From Candidatus Nanopelagicales bacterium (GTDB taxonomy: Bacteria; Actinomycetota; Actinomycetes; S36-B12; GCA-2699445): 12,203 nucleotides of DNA. Each line of letters begins with the position of its first letter. Position 1 is the first letter of the stretch. Positions 1-6,767 of this stretch are shown one piece after another. Position numbers and translations under genes: made by a program. The stretch covers positions 1 to 12,203 of the forward strand of contig JAOZTQ010000022.1 in assembly GCA_029939085.1 (NCBI GenBank), written 5' to 3'. The notes beneath the pieces were generated by a model. The model was given only the letters and a program-made list of their open reading frames with translations. It did no database searches and was not told the DNA's origin.

Positions 1-919
1 AAGCCGCGTCGGATGCGGTGCCAGGCTGAACCGGAACCGTTCGTTCAACCAAGAGCCGGAGGAAGTCGTCGTAGATGTCCTGATGAGCGTAGACCAATTC
101 CACACCGGCGCAGGTTTGTCCAGCGTTTGAAAAAGCGCCGAACGCAACTAAGTCAGCTGCCTTCTTCAGATCCGCATCTCGATCGACCAGCACAGCATCT
201 TTGCCGCCACACTCCATGACAACCGGGGTTAAGGATTCAGCACACGTAGCCATCACTTTTTTGCCGGTAGCGGTGGATCCGGTAAATGAGATCTTGTCCA
301 CGCCCGCACGACATAGTGCGGCACCGGTATCAGCTCTGCCGGTGACTAATTGCGCGACGGGCTGCTCCGGGACGACCTCCGCGAATACGTTTATAAGCCA
401 CTCACCGACCGCGGTTGTGTACTCCGACGGTTTATATACAACTGCGTTACCAGTAGCCAGCGCGTAGATGATGGAACCCATCGGGGTGAATACCGGATAA
501 TTCCAGGGACCAATGATCCCAACGACTCCAACTGGCTGGTACTCCACTGCGGATGCCTGATTCAAGGTCAGCAGGCTTGGCCGCACGGACCGCCGTCGCA
601 TGGCCTTATCGGCGTTCTTCGCGGCCCACTCCATATGAGACGTGGTCAGAACGATTTCCAAGTACGCATCTTCAAGCGGTTTACCGTTTTCGGCGTGAAC
701 TAGTTCGGCCAATTCATCGGCGCGGTTAATCACTAATGAGGTGTATTGCAGCAGTCGGCTGCGACGTTCACGGGGCGAAAGATCAGACCACCAACTAGCG
801 GCGATGCGAGCCTGATCCACGATCTCTGTCACCTGAGTTGCCGACATGAGCGGATAGGTCGCGATGGTTGCGTCATCCGCCGGAGAAAGGCTAACGAAGG
901 TCTGTTCGGTAGTGGGCAT
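1..919 (-). CDS. Aldehyde dehydrogenase family protein, C-terminus cut off by window edge
   Basis: This would be an NAD(P)+-dependent dehydrogenase oxidising an aldehyde to a carboxylic acid in the cytoplasm. Reading leftward from ATG at 919, 306 codons are open to the window edge with no stop. Family landmarks are present: GPWNYP with Asn about 140, a KPSE cofactor-binding motif, the FTGSTATGK glycine motif, the general base Glu236 in VMECGGKD, and the nucleophile Cys270 in NAGQTC. The Glu-Cys distance of 34 residues is standard. Family members are usually 450-500 residues, so about the last third lies outside. The start is supported by AGGAGTGAT directly upstream (rc of 920-929). The gene is divergent from namH. 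The substrate cannot be told; succinate semialdehyde or another aliphatic or aromatic aldehyde is possible. The family call is very secure, the specificity is open. Confidence 0.96.
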   Translation of the reverse strand, partial: MPTTEQTFVSLSPADDATIATYPLMSATQVTEIVDQARIAASWWSDLSPRERRSRLLQYTSLVINRADELAELVHAENGKPLEDAYLEIVLTTSHMEWAAKNADKAMRRRSVRPSLLTLNQASAVEYQPVGVVGIIGPWNYPVFTPMGSIIYALATGNAVVYKPSEYTTAVGEWLINVFAEVVPEQPVAQLVTGRADTGAALCRAGVDKISFTGSTATGKKVMATCAESLTPVVMECGGKDAVLVDRDADLKKAADLVAFGAFSNAGQTCAGVELVYAHQDIYDDFLRLLVERTVPVQPGTASDAA

Positions 920-943
920 ATCACTCCTGGGTTGCGCCTAGTG

Positions 944-955
944 ATTACACCGTAA
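944..955 (-). promoter_or_regulatory. Candidate -10 overlapping a short palindrome upstream of the aldehyde dehydrogenase
   Basis: On the minus strand TGTAAT (rc of 944-949) matches five of six bases of the sigma-70 -10 consensus and lies about 25 nt before the aldehyde dehydrogenase start. No convincing -35 is seen at 16-18 nt spacing. The -10 lies inside the imperfect palindrome TTAC-ACC-GTAA (945-955), an arrangement typical of a repressor site. This is an inference from pattern only. Confidence 0.35.
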
Positions 956-982
956 GCGAATGTCCCCTAAACCTGCACTAAC

Positions 983-995
983 TTACGGCCCGTAA
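983..995. promoter_or_regulatory. 13-bp perfect palindrome, candidate operator between divergent genes
   Basis: TTACGG-C-CCGTAA is a perfect 6+1+6 inverted repeat. It shares its TTAC/GTAA outer half-sites with the 945-955 palindrome, whose centre is 39 bp away. Together they look like two sites for one dimeric regulator, such as a TetR-family protein, placed between the aldehyde dehydrogenase and namH. No regulator gene is in the window, so the regulator is unknown. Confidence 0.4.
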
Positions 996-1087
996 TCTCA
1001 AATCGGGTAGCAGCGGTATTCCGCAACGGGCGTAGTTCTGGCTCTGAGGTATTTTGGAAAGGGTCGATATCGGAACGGGAGGGCCTA

Positions 1088-2656
1088 GTGCGGATAACCG
1101 GAACTGGTCACGCGAGTTTGTTTATCGAAACATCTATCGGAAGCGTGCTCTGCGACCCCTGGGTCAATCCGGCATATTTTGCGTCCTGGTTTCCCTTCCC
1201 AGACAACTCCGGATTGGACTGGGAACGACTAGGGCAGTGCGATTTCCTCTACGTGTCTCATTTACATCGAGATCACTTCGACGCGAAAAATCTGGCGGAA
1301 AATATCCGGAAAGATACAACCGTTCTATTCCCGGACTTTCCCACGAGTTCAATGGAAGATGAACTTCACGCATTGGGTTTCTCCAATTTGCAACGTATGC
1401 CTAATGAGGAAGTCGTTGACTTCGGCGGTGGCGTGAAGATGATGATCCAGGCCCTGACCGCGCCCACAGATGGACCGTTGGGTGACTCATCGATCTGGAT
1501 TGAAGACAACGGCTTGCGGGTACTGAATCAAAATGACGCACGGCCTTCCGAGTTGGCGCTATTTGCCGAGTTGGGACCAGTCGATGCGCACTTCCTCCAG
1601 TTTTCGGGAGCGATTTGGTATCCCATGGTTTACGACCTCCCAGAGGCTGCCAAACGAACTTTCGGCAAGCAAAAACGTGAACGGCAACTCGATCGATCGC
1701 TGCGCTATGTGGAGGATCTCAAGGCCAAATGGGTATTCCCGATAGCCGGTCCACCCTGTTTTCTAGATGACGAACTGTGGGAGCTTAATGACATCTTCGA
1801 AGATGAAGGAAATATCTTCCCGGATCAGCAGGTTTTTACTGACTTCATGACGGATCAGGGCCACGACAACGGCATCATTTTGCTGCCCGGCTCCACTGCC
1901 GAACTGACTGAGACTTCTCTCGATGTGGAACATCCCGTTGCTGATGTTCGCGAATTTTTCGCTACGGAAAATAAGCGCAAATATCTAGAGGAATATCGGG
2001 AGCGACAGCGGCCGGTCATAGCGGCAGAGCGTGAATCGTGGTCGCACCCGGAAATTGATGTCCTTTCAATCATGCAGCAGCGGTTTGAGCCCATCATGGA
2101 ACAAGCCGAACAAATCGCTCACGGCATCGGCGGTCCCGTACTTTTCGAGCTCACCGATCCGGTACCGGAGGCGGGAGAAGATCCGCCCATCATTGAGGAA
2201 GTAGTTTTCGATTTCAGCTCTCGCAAAGTTCGTCGGCCGGAACCGGACGACAAACCGCGATACCGGTTCCGCTTACAGCGGCGTCTCATCGAGTCCTTAC
2301 TGCACACCGAAGAGGAAGACTGGGTCAACCATCTGTTTCTTTCTGCCCGGTTCGAAGCCAAGCGGATCGGTCAGTACAACGAATTCGTCTACACCTTCTT
2401 TAAGTGCCTCACCGATGAGCGGGTCAACTATGTCGAAGGCTGGTATGCCGAGCAGCAGCCGGATGCCGAGGATATTGAGCTAGACGGTTGGATCGTGCAA
2501 CGCCGCTGTCCTCACCTCAAGGCCGATCTTTCCCGCTTTGGTGAGATCGAGGGCAACACACTGCAGTGCCTACTCCACGGTTGGAAGTTCGATCTACCGT
2601 CTGGAAAATGTCTGACTAGTGCCGGTCATGAACTTCGCGCATCTCGCGCTGAGTAA
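1088..2656 (+). CDS. namH: UDP-N-acetylmuramic acid hydroxylase (NamH), MBL-fold plus Rieske protein
   Basis: NamH hydroxylates UDP-MurNAc to UDP-N-glycolylmuramic acid in the cytoplasm, so that the peptidoglycan carries N-glycolyl groups. The 522-residue protein closely matches my recollection of mycobacterial NamH (Rv3818, about 516 aa) along its length, including the N-terminal CDPWVNPAYFASWFPFPDN, YSGAIWYPMVYD-like (here FSGAIWYPMVYD) and YTFFKCLTDER stretches. The N-terminal half is a metallo-beta-lactamase-like fold with HLHRDHFD (His58, His60, Asp62, His63). The C-terminus is a Rieske [2Fe-2S] domain with Cys474-x-His476 and Cys494-x2-His497. The GTG start is supported by GGGAGGG about 4 nt upstream. 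The gene stands alone on its strand, with a hairpin at 2723-2746 downstream. CMP-Neu5Ac hydroxylase (CMAH) is a relative but is not indicated here. Confidence 0.93.
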   Translation: MRITGTGHASLFIETSIGSVLCDPWVNPAYFASWFPFPDNSGLDWERLGQCDFLYVSHLHRDHFDAKNLAENIRKDTTVLFPDFPTSSMEDELHALGFSNLQRMPNEEVVDFGGGVKMMIQALTAPTDGPLGDSSIWIEDNGLRVLNQNDARPSELALFAELGPVDAHFLQFSGAIWYPMVYDLPEAAKRTFGKQKRERQLDRSLRYVEDLKAKWVFPIAGPPCFLDDELWELNDIFEDEGNIFPDQQVFTDFMTDQGHDNGIILLPGSTAELTETSLDVEHPVADVREFFATENKRKYLEEYRERQRPVIAAERESWSHPEIDVLSIMQQRFEPIMEQAEQIAHGIGGPVLFELTDPVPEAGEDPPIIEEVVFDFSSRKVRRPEPDDKPRYRFRLQRRLIESLLHTEEEDWVNHLFLSARFEAKRIGQYNEFVYTFFKCLTDERVNYVEGWYAEQQPDAEDIELDGWIVQRRCPHLKADLSRFGEIEGNTLQCLLHGWKFDLPSGKCLTSAGHELRASRAE

Positions 2657-2722
2657 CGCTCAATCGGGCGTCGCGATGGGTCGCTCCTCAGCTGACGGCT
2701 CGCTCTCACCTTGTCCTGCCAC

Positions 2723-2746
2723 GCCGGTGATTTCGGGGTCATCGGC
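2723..2746 (+). terminator. Hairpin downstream of namH, possible terminator
   Basis: GCCGGTGA (2723-2730) pairs with TCATCGGC (2739-2746) in an 8-bp stem with one G-U pair and an 8-nt loop. No U-tract follows, so this is a weak intrinsic-terminator candidate; such U-poor hairpins are common in actinobacteria. It lies 66 nt after the namH stop and before the proposed promoter of the next gene. Confidence 0.35.
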
Positions 2747-2772
2747 ATCTGTCAAAATAGGGCGTTGAGTTT

Positions 2773-2801
2773 TTGGGACTTGCTATTCCCGCGCATAACG
2801 T
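2773..2801 (+). promoter_or_regulatory. Candidate promoter of the 3-hydroxyacyl-CoA dehydrogenase
   Basis: TTGGGA (2773-2778) and TAACGT (2796-2801) are separated by exactly 17 nt. The first matches four of six bases of the -35 consensus, and the second fits the TANNNT pattern common in actinobacterial -10 elements. Transcription would begin near 2808, leaving a leader of about 25 nt before the ATG at 2833. This also argues against an in-frame TTG at 2773 being the start codon. Confidence 0.4.
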
Positions 2802-2832
2802 CCTTGGGGCGGTAACTGAAACGGAGTCATCC

Positions 2833-4485
2833 ATGTCAGCAGTAAGCAAAATCGCAGTCGTTGGAGACAGTGATGCTGGATCAGCGATTCGTGAGCTAGC
2901 GCAAGCAGCTGGGATTGATGTTGTAAGTGCTGAATCGGTGAGCGAACTACCGGCTTTGGCTGGCTGCGATTTGGTCGTCGAGGCAGTAGCAGAACGTTTC
3001 GGGGCAAAGCAGGATGCACTTACGGAGCTGGTTAAGTCAGCACCAGAAGATGCAGTCCTCGTTAGCACCACCACAGCGCTTCGAGTGACCGACCTGGGTC
3101 TCGCCGCTGGTGCTCCGGCCCGACTGGTCGGATTACATCTCTCGCTTCCCGCCGCGGATCGTACATTGGCCGAAATTGTGGTTTCTCCGCTAGCGGGTGA
3201 GGCTGCGGTAGCTGCCGTGGCGGCTTTTGCAGAAGCTACCGGACGGACGGTTGCACAGGTGGCTGATCGACCGGGACTCATCACGAGCCGGTTGCTATAC
3301 GGGTACCTGAATCATGCTGTGAATATGGTGGAGTCCGGATACGCGACAGCGGCCGACGTGGATGCTGCTATGCGATTCGGTTGTGGCTATCCAGTGGGTC
3401 CCATCGCGGCGATTGACGCGATCGGACTTGATCGCTTCCATGACGTTCTTACGGCGCTTTATGCCGAGACGGGCGAGCGGGTGCACGCACCTGCGCCGAT
3501 GCTGAAGCAGTTGGTGGCCGCTGGACATCTAGGTCAGCGGTCTGGTCGTGGCTTCTACAGTTATGCGGCCGCAGGCTCCAGTGAAATCGTTGCTGACGAG
3601 TCAGCAGACGCCAATACTTCCGTTAAACCACGAGTAATCGAACGAGTCGGAGTCGTTGGTTCCGGAACTATGGCTACCGGGATCATCGAGGTCTTCGCAA
3701 AGTCCGGTTACGAGGTCACGTTCGTGGCACGTAGTGACGAGAAGGTATCCCGAGTTTTAGGTGCTTTAACGAAGTCCCTGGATAAGCAGGTGTCCAAGGG
3801 TCGTCTGACTGAAGAAGATCGGGATGCAGTACTCGGCAGAGTCATTGGGGCTACCGATGTCTCGGCCCTCGATCAGGTGGACTTAGCTCTTGAAGCGGTT
3901 GTCGAGGACCTGAACATTAAGACTGAGTTGTTCCGCAATCTGGATCGGGTGTGTAAGCCAGGGGCAGTTCTGGCCACCACAACTTCCAGCTTGCCAGTGA
4001 TCGAGATGGCAGCCGTTACAGAGCGTCCGCAGGATGTGGTCGGTCTGCATTTCTTCAATCCAGCACCAATCATGAAGTTGGTCGAGATCGTTTCGACGGT
4101 AGAAACCGCCGACGATGTGATCGCTACAGCGCGCGATATCTGCGCCAGTACGAAGAAGGTTGCTGTTGAGTGCGGCGACCGGGGCGGATTCATCGTGAAT
4201 GCGTTGCTGTTCCCGTATCTCAACGATGCTGTGCGACTCATGGACGCTCACTACGCGAGCAAGGAAGAGATTGACACTGCGATCAAGGCCGCAACCGGGT
4301 TCCCGATGGGTCCGTTCGCGCTACTAGATGTGGTCGGCAACGATGTCTCGCTGGCGATCCAAGAAGTCTTGATCGCAGAGTTCAACGATCCTGGATTCGC
4401 GCCAGCTAAGTCACTGAGCGACGTTGTCAGTGCTGGATTCCTGGGCCGCAAGACGGGTCGAGGTTTCTACGACTACGCGCGCTGA
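2833..4485 (+). CDS. Tandem 3-hydroxyacyl-CoA dehydrogenase with a degenerate N-terminal copy
   Basis: The enzyme would interconvert 3-hydroxyacyl-CoA and 3-oxoacyl-CoA with NAD(P), as in beta-oxidation, phenylacetate or butanoate metabolism. The 550-residue protein holds two complete copies of the fold. The C-terminal copy (about 270-550) is intact: GSGTMATG at 276-283, Ser385/386, His406 in GLHFFNP, Glu418 and Asn456, ending in GRKTGRGFYDYA. The N-terminal copy (about 5-246) keeps the ending GQRSGRGFYSYA, His102 and Glu114. However, GxGxxG has become GDSDAGS, the catalytic Ser pair aligns with Thr81-Ala82, the NP after the His is lost, and the Asn is replaced by Ser152. The ATG start has CGGAG 6 nt upstream and gives an N-terminus running directly into the Rossmann strand. 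The closest named relatives are PaaH/FadB2-type dehydrogenases. Confidence 0.9.
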   Translation: MSAVSKIAVVGDSDAGSAIRELAQAAGIDVVSAESVSELPALAGCDLVVEAVAERFGAKQDALTELVKSAPEDAVLVSTTTALRVTDLGLAAGAPARLVGLHLSLPAADRTLAEIVVSPLAGEAAVAAVAAFAEATGRTVAQVADRPGLITSRLLYGYLNHAVNMVESGYATAADVDAAMRFGCGYPVGPIAAIDAIGLDRFHDVLTALYAETGERVHAPAPMLKQLVAAGHLGQRSGRGFYSYAAAGSSEIVADESADANTSVKPRVIERVGVVGSGTMATGIIEVFAKSGYEVTFVARSDEKVSRVLGALTKSLDKQVSKGRLTEEDRDAVLGRVIGATDVSALDQVDLALEAVVEDLNIKTELFRNLDRVCKPGAVLATTTSSLPVIEMAAVTERPQDVVGLHFFNPAPIMKLVEIVSTVETADDVIATARDICASTKKVAVECGDRGGFIVNALLFPYLNDAVRLMDAHYASKEEIDTAIKAATGFPMGPFALLDVVGNDVSLAIQEVLIAEFNDPGFAPAKSLSDVVSAGFLGRKTGRGFYDYAR

Positions 4486-4490
4486 CCAAG

Positions 4491-4515
4491 GTGACGGTTT
4501 GACCAGAACCGTCGC
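4491..4515. terminator. Hairpin between convergent genes, possible bidirectional terminator
   Basis: GACGGTT (4493-4499) and AACCGTC (4507-4513) form a perfect 7-bp stem with a 7-nt loop. It can be extended by one U-G and one G-C pair to 4491/4515. It sits in the 29-nt gap between the stop of the dehydrogenase and the stop of rnhA, the expected place for a shared terminator. No clear U-tract follows on either strand. Confidence 0.5.
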
Positions 4516-4973
4516 TATTCGGGGACGCCAGCGTTAGCGAGTTCATCTGCCCGCTCATTACCGGGATGTCCGGCGTGACCTTTCACCCATTCCCACTGAA
4601 CATCGTGTGGCGTGAGTGCCGCATCTAAGGTTTCCCACAAATCACGGTTCTTGACTGGTTTTTTCGCTGAGGTACGCCAGCCATTTCGTTTCCAACCCTC
4701 AATCCACTTGGTTATGCCATCACGAACGTAAACCGAGTCGGTCACGACTCGTACTCGGCAGGGACGGCTCAGGGCCTGTAGTCCTTCTATGACGGCAGTT
4801 ATTTCCATTCGGTTGTTTGTGGTGTCGGCTTCACCGCCGCATAGTTCCTTGGTGTGATCACCCCATTCCAGGAGCACACCCCAGCCACCCCGACCAGGGT
4901 TACCTTTGCAGGCGCCGTCGGTATACAGCACTACCTGGTCGGAGTCTGAAGTTCGGGGCTGTCCTTCAGTCAT
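4515..4973 (-). CDS. rnhA: Ribonuclease HI
   Basis: RNase HI cleaves the RNA strand of RNA-DNA hybrids such as R-loops and primer remnants. The 152-residue length equals the bacterial type I norm (about 155 in E. coli). All active-site residues are visible: Asp19 in YTDGACKGNPG, Glu57 in NNRMEI, Asp79 in TDSVYV, His133 in KGHAGH and Asp143 in NERADELA. The basic handle region used for hybrid binding (about 88-112, KWIEGWKRNGW onward) is present. The ATG start is 6 nt after the stop of the upstream AAA+ ATPase gene, and no strong ribosome binding site is seen, so translation is probably coupled and the two genes co-transcribed. There is no N-terminal hybrid-binding domain and no C-terminal phosphatase fusion of the kind seen in some actinobacteria. 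Confidence 0.97.
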   Translation of the reverse strand: MTEGQPRTSDSDQVVLYTDGACKGNPGRGGWGVLLEWGDHTKELCGGEADTTNNRMEITAVIEGLQALSRPCRVRVVTDSVYVRDGITKWIEGWKRNGWRTSAKKPVKNRDLWETLDAALTPHDVQWEWVKGHAGHPGNERADELANAGVPE

Positions 4974-4979
4974 CTGTGT

Positions 4980-6467
4980 CTATCCGTTCGCGGTGGGTGG
5001 TGGATGGCCGCCTGCGGGTCGAGTTCGGCCTATCGACCAATTCCGCAACGCAGCGATGTCCTCAGCCCTTGTGGCCGACAACGGAATCGTACTGCGCGCC
5101 TCGTTGAGGAGATGATCGGTGGTCAACGCGGAGTTGTCCGCGAAAGCGGTATAGAGCGCTGCTGTGATCATCGATTCGATTTCGGATCCGGAGAATCCGT
5201 CGGTTACTCGGCACAGGGCGTCGGTATCAAAGTTTTGTGGATCCCGATCGCGGCTGCTCAGGTGGTAGTCAATGATCATGCCGCGCTCGAGTGCGTCCGG
5301 GAGATCGACAAAAAACAACTCATCGAATCGACCGCGACGAGCCATTTCCGGCGGTAAGGAGGTCACATCGTTACTGGTGGCGACGACGAATACTCCATCT
5401 GGACGTTCCTGCAGCCAACGCAATAAAACGCCGAGCACACGTCGAGCCGCGCCACTGTCACCGTCACCAGCGCCGGCGAATGCCTTTTCGATTTCATCGA
5501 TCCATAACACAACGGGGGCCATTGCCTCCGCAGCCAACAAAGCTTCGCGCAGTTGCTTCTCTGACTGCCCCACATAAGATCCGTGGAGTCGTGATGCGTC
5601 TAATCCCGCTAACGTCATACCCCAACTGCCGGCGATGGCGCGAGCGATCAACGATTTGCCACACCCCGGTACTCCCACCAAAAGCACACCTCTGGGTGGT
5701 TCCAATCCAAAATCGCGGGCTTCTGGTGCGAAACCTTGGCCACGTATCCGAAGCCACTCCTTCAGCTCCTGTAGACCTGCAACATCGGTGAAATCCACAT
5801 CGGCATCTATCAGATCCAGCGGACCGTCAGATAAGAGTTCGGCCCGGGCGCGGGTAGCGGCTGCGGCATCTTCCGGTCCTAATCGACCGTCGATTGCGGC
5901 CTGTTTCAGGATTACGCGTTCAGCCTCAGCGGACGTCAACCCCATAACTGCTTCTACCAACGGTTCGAGATTGGTAACGCTGACCTGCCAACCGCTGCGG
6001 GGCAAGGTGGTAATGATCCGTTCCACCAGCGCGGTCATATGCTCGCGATCGGGTGGAGATAACTCCCAACGGATTCCGGTTCCCAACAGTAAATCGGGAA
6101 CCTGAGACCCGACCCCGGTGATGATTGCGGTGGAACCGGTTGTGTTCTGGTCGGCAAACTCTTTGAGCATTCGAGCCGCCACTGGATCGTCCAGTATGGG
6201 TTGTCCATCGAGGAGTAGCACGACAACCCTATGTCGGATATCGCTGAGGAATCCGAGAGCCTGGGCGGGGTCTTTCGTCCCGGTCTGTGGATCCTGGCCC
6301 ACGGCGCGTAATCCGTCTGCCGGAGTCCAGATCCAAACTTGCGCGTTGCAGAGTTTCGCCGCCTCGCTAGCGGCGGTGACTAACCCCGATTCATCGCGAC
6401 TATCGACAACCAGTAGTCCGTGTCGACTGGCGATAAGGGCACGCAAGTCTTCTGTAGCAGTTGGCAC
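4980..6467 (-). CDS. Ycf46-like AAA+ ATPase
   Basis: This is a single-AAA+-domain ATPase of 495 residues with an N-terminal region of about 215 residues. The opening (LIASRHGLLVVDSRDE, then a WIWTPADGL-type segment) and the SPPDRE segment at 137-142 fit the Ycf46 family of cyanobacteria, plastids and scattered bacteria, whose members have this length. Walker A is GVPGCGKS (265-272), Walker B is VVLWIDE (Asp324, Glu325), sensor 1 is Asn366 and the Arg-finger motif is RRGRFDE (377-383). A pore-loop-like Tyr-Val-Gly lies at 298-300. No membrane segment or protease domain is present, so it is not FtsH. The start is GTG, because an in-frame TAG lies just upstream; there is no good Shine-Dalgarno, and a -10-like TAGGCT sits 6 nt before it. 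The gene precedes rnhA by 6 nt. Its biochemical role is not known to me. Confidence 0.85.
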   Translation of the reverse strand: MPTATEDLRALIASRHGLLVVDSRDESGLVTAASEAAKLCNAQVWIWTPADGLRAVGQDPQTGTKDPAQALGFLSDIRHRVVVLLLDGQPILDDPVAARMLKEFADQNTTGSTAIITGVGSQVPDLLLGTGIRWELSPPDREHMTALVERIITTLPRSGWQVSVTNLEPLVEAVMGLTSAEAERVILKQAAIDGRLGPEDAAAATRARAELLSDGPLDLIDADVDFTDVAGLQELKEWLRIRGQGFAPEARDFGLEPPRGVLLVGVPGCGKSLIARAIAGSWGMTLAGLDASRLHGSYVGQSEKQLREALLAAEAMAPVVLWIDEIEKAFAGAGDGDSGAARRVLGVLLRWLQERPDGVFVVATSNDVTSLPPEMARRGRFDELFFVDLPDALERGMIIDYHLSSRDRDPQNFDTDALCRVTDGFSGSEIESMITAALYTAFADNSALTTDHLLNEARSTIPLSATRAEDIAALRNWSIGRTRPAGGHPPPTANG

Positions 6468-6472
6468 ATGCG

Positions 6473-6479
6473 TAGCCTA
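6473..6479. promoter_or_regulatory. Overlapping divergent -10 elements between the ATPase and the four-gene operon
   Basis: The 7-bp TAGCCTA reads TAGCCT on plus (6473-6478) and TAGGCT on minus (6479-6474); both fit TANNNT. On minus the hexamer ends exactly 6 nt before GTG 6467, the spacing expected for a leaderless transcript. On plus, transcription would begin near 6485, just before ATG codons at 6489 and 6498. No good -35 is seen on minus. Divergent transcription from one element would make the two units mutually exclusive or balanced; this is an inference. Confidence 0.35.
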
Positions 6480-6497
6480 GATGCTTTGATGCGCCAT

Positions 6498-6767
6498 ATG
6501 GCCGGTCGGAAGCGCAAACCACCGATGCATCGCCCTTTGGGTGGCGTATCGGGGCCGCAGCAACGAGAAATGAGGGATGGGCAAGAGTTCTTTGTCCGCC
6601 CGATCCCTGGTCAGAATGCCACGAAACCGTATACCTGTCCTTGGTGTCTCGATCCGATTAAGCCGGGGGAACCGCATGTCGTGGTGTGGCCCGCTGACGA
6701 GAGTGATGGTGTGAACCAGCGGCGTCACTGGCACACTCGCTGTTGGCGACGGGGAGAGAATAGATGA
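6498..6767 (+). CDS. Small Cys/His (treble-clef-like) conserved actinobacterial protein
   Basis: This is an 89-residue basic protein with a CPWC pair followed by PGEPHVVVWP and a terminal RRHWHTRCW. The CxxC plus H-x-H-x2-C pattern resembles a zinc knuckle of the treble-clef or HNH type, but no nuclease function is evident. I recall similar short proteins in streptomycetes, often misannotated as ATP/GTP-binding; there is no nucleotide-binding motif here. Their N-termini start M-x-R-R-x-R-P, which favours ATG 6498 (MAGRKRKPP) over the in-frame ATGs at 6468 and 6489. None has a good ribosome binding site; 6468 would abut the ATPase start at 6467 on the other strand. The stop overlaps the next gene's start by 4 bp. 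The function is unknown. Confidence 0.75.
   Translation: MAGRKRKPPMHRPLGGVSGPQQREMRDGQEFFVRPIPGQNATKPYTCPWCLDPIKPGEPHVVVWPADESDGVNQRRHWHTRCWRRGENR

Noticed and set aside
1088..2656. Annotation of namH as CMP-N-acetylneuraminate hydroxylase or a generic beta-lactamase
   Set aside because: The domain order is MBL then Rieske, and the full-length match is to mycobacterial NamH. The beta-lactamase-like fold is only its N-terminal half.
2773..2832. Upstream in-frame TTG start giving the 3-hydroxyacyl-CoA dehydrogenase 20 extra residues
   Set aside because: There is no ribosome binding site before it, the extra residues do not belong to the family N-terminus, and a plausible promoter lies in this stretch. 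ATG 2833 has CGGAG at good spacing.
2739..3284. 181-codon antisense frame opposite the 3-hydroxyacyl-CoA dehydrogenase
   Set aside because: It is very rich in Ala, Ser and Thr with no family motif, as expected of the antisense of an Ala/Val-rich coding sequence.
5291..5791. 166-codon plus-strand frame inside the AAA+ ATPase gene
   Set aside because: It is opposite conserved Walker A, Walker B and sensor coding sequence; its composition (Arg, His, Pro rich) is that of a shadow frame.
4980..6467. FtsH, proteasomal ARC/Mpa or Cdc48 identity for the AAA+ ATPase
   Set aside because: It has no membrane segments, no zinc-protease HEXXH, no N-terminal coiled coil with OB domains, no C-terminal proteasome-docking tail, and only one AAA+ domain. 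The N-terminal region fits Ycf46 better.
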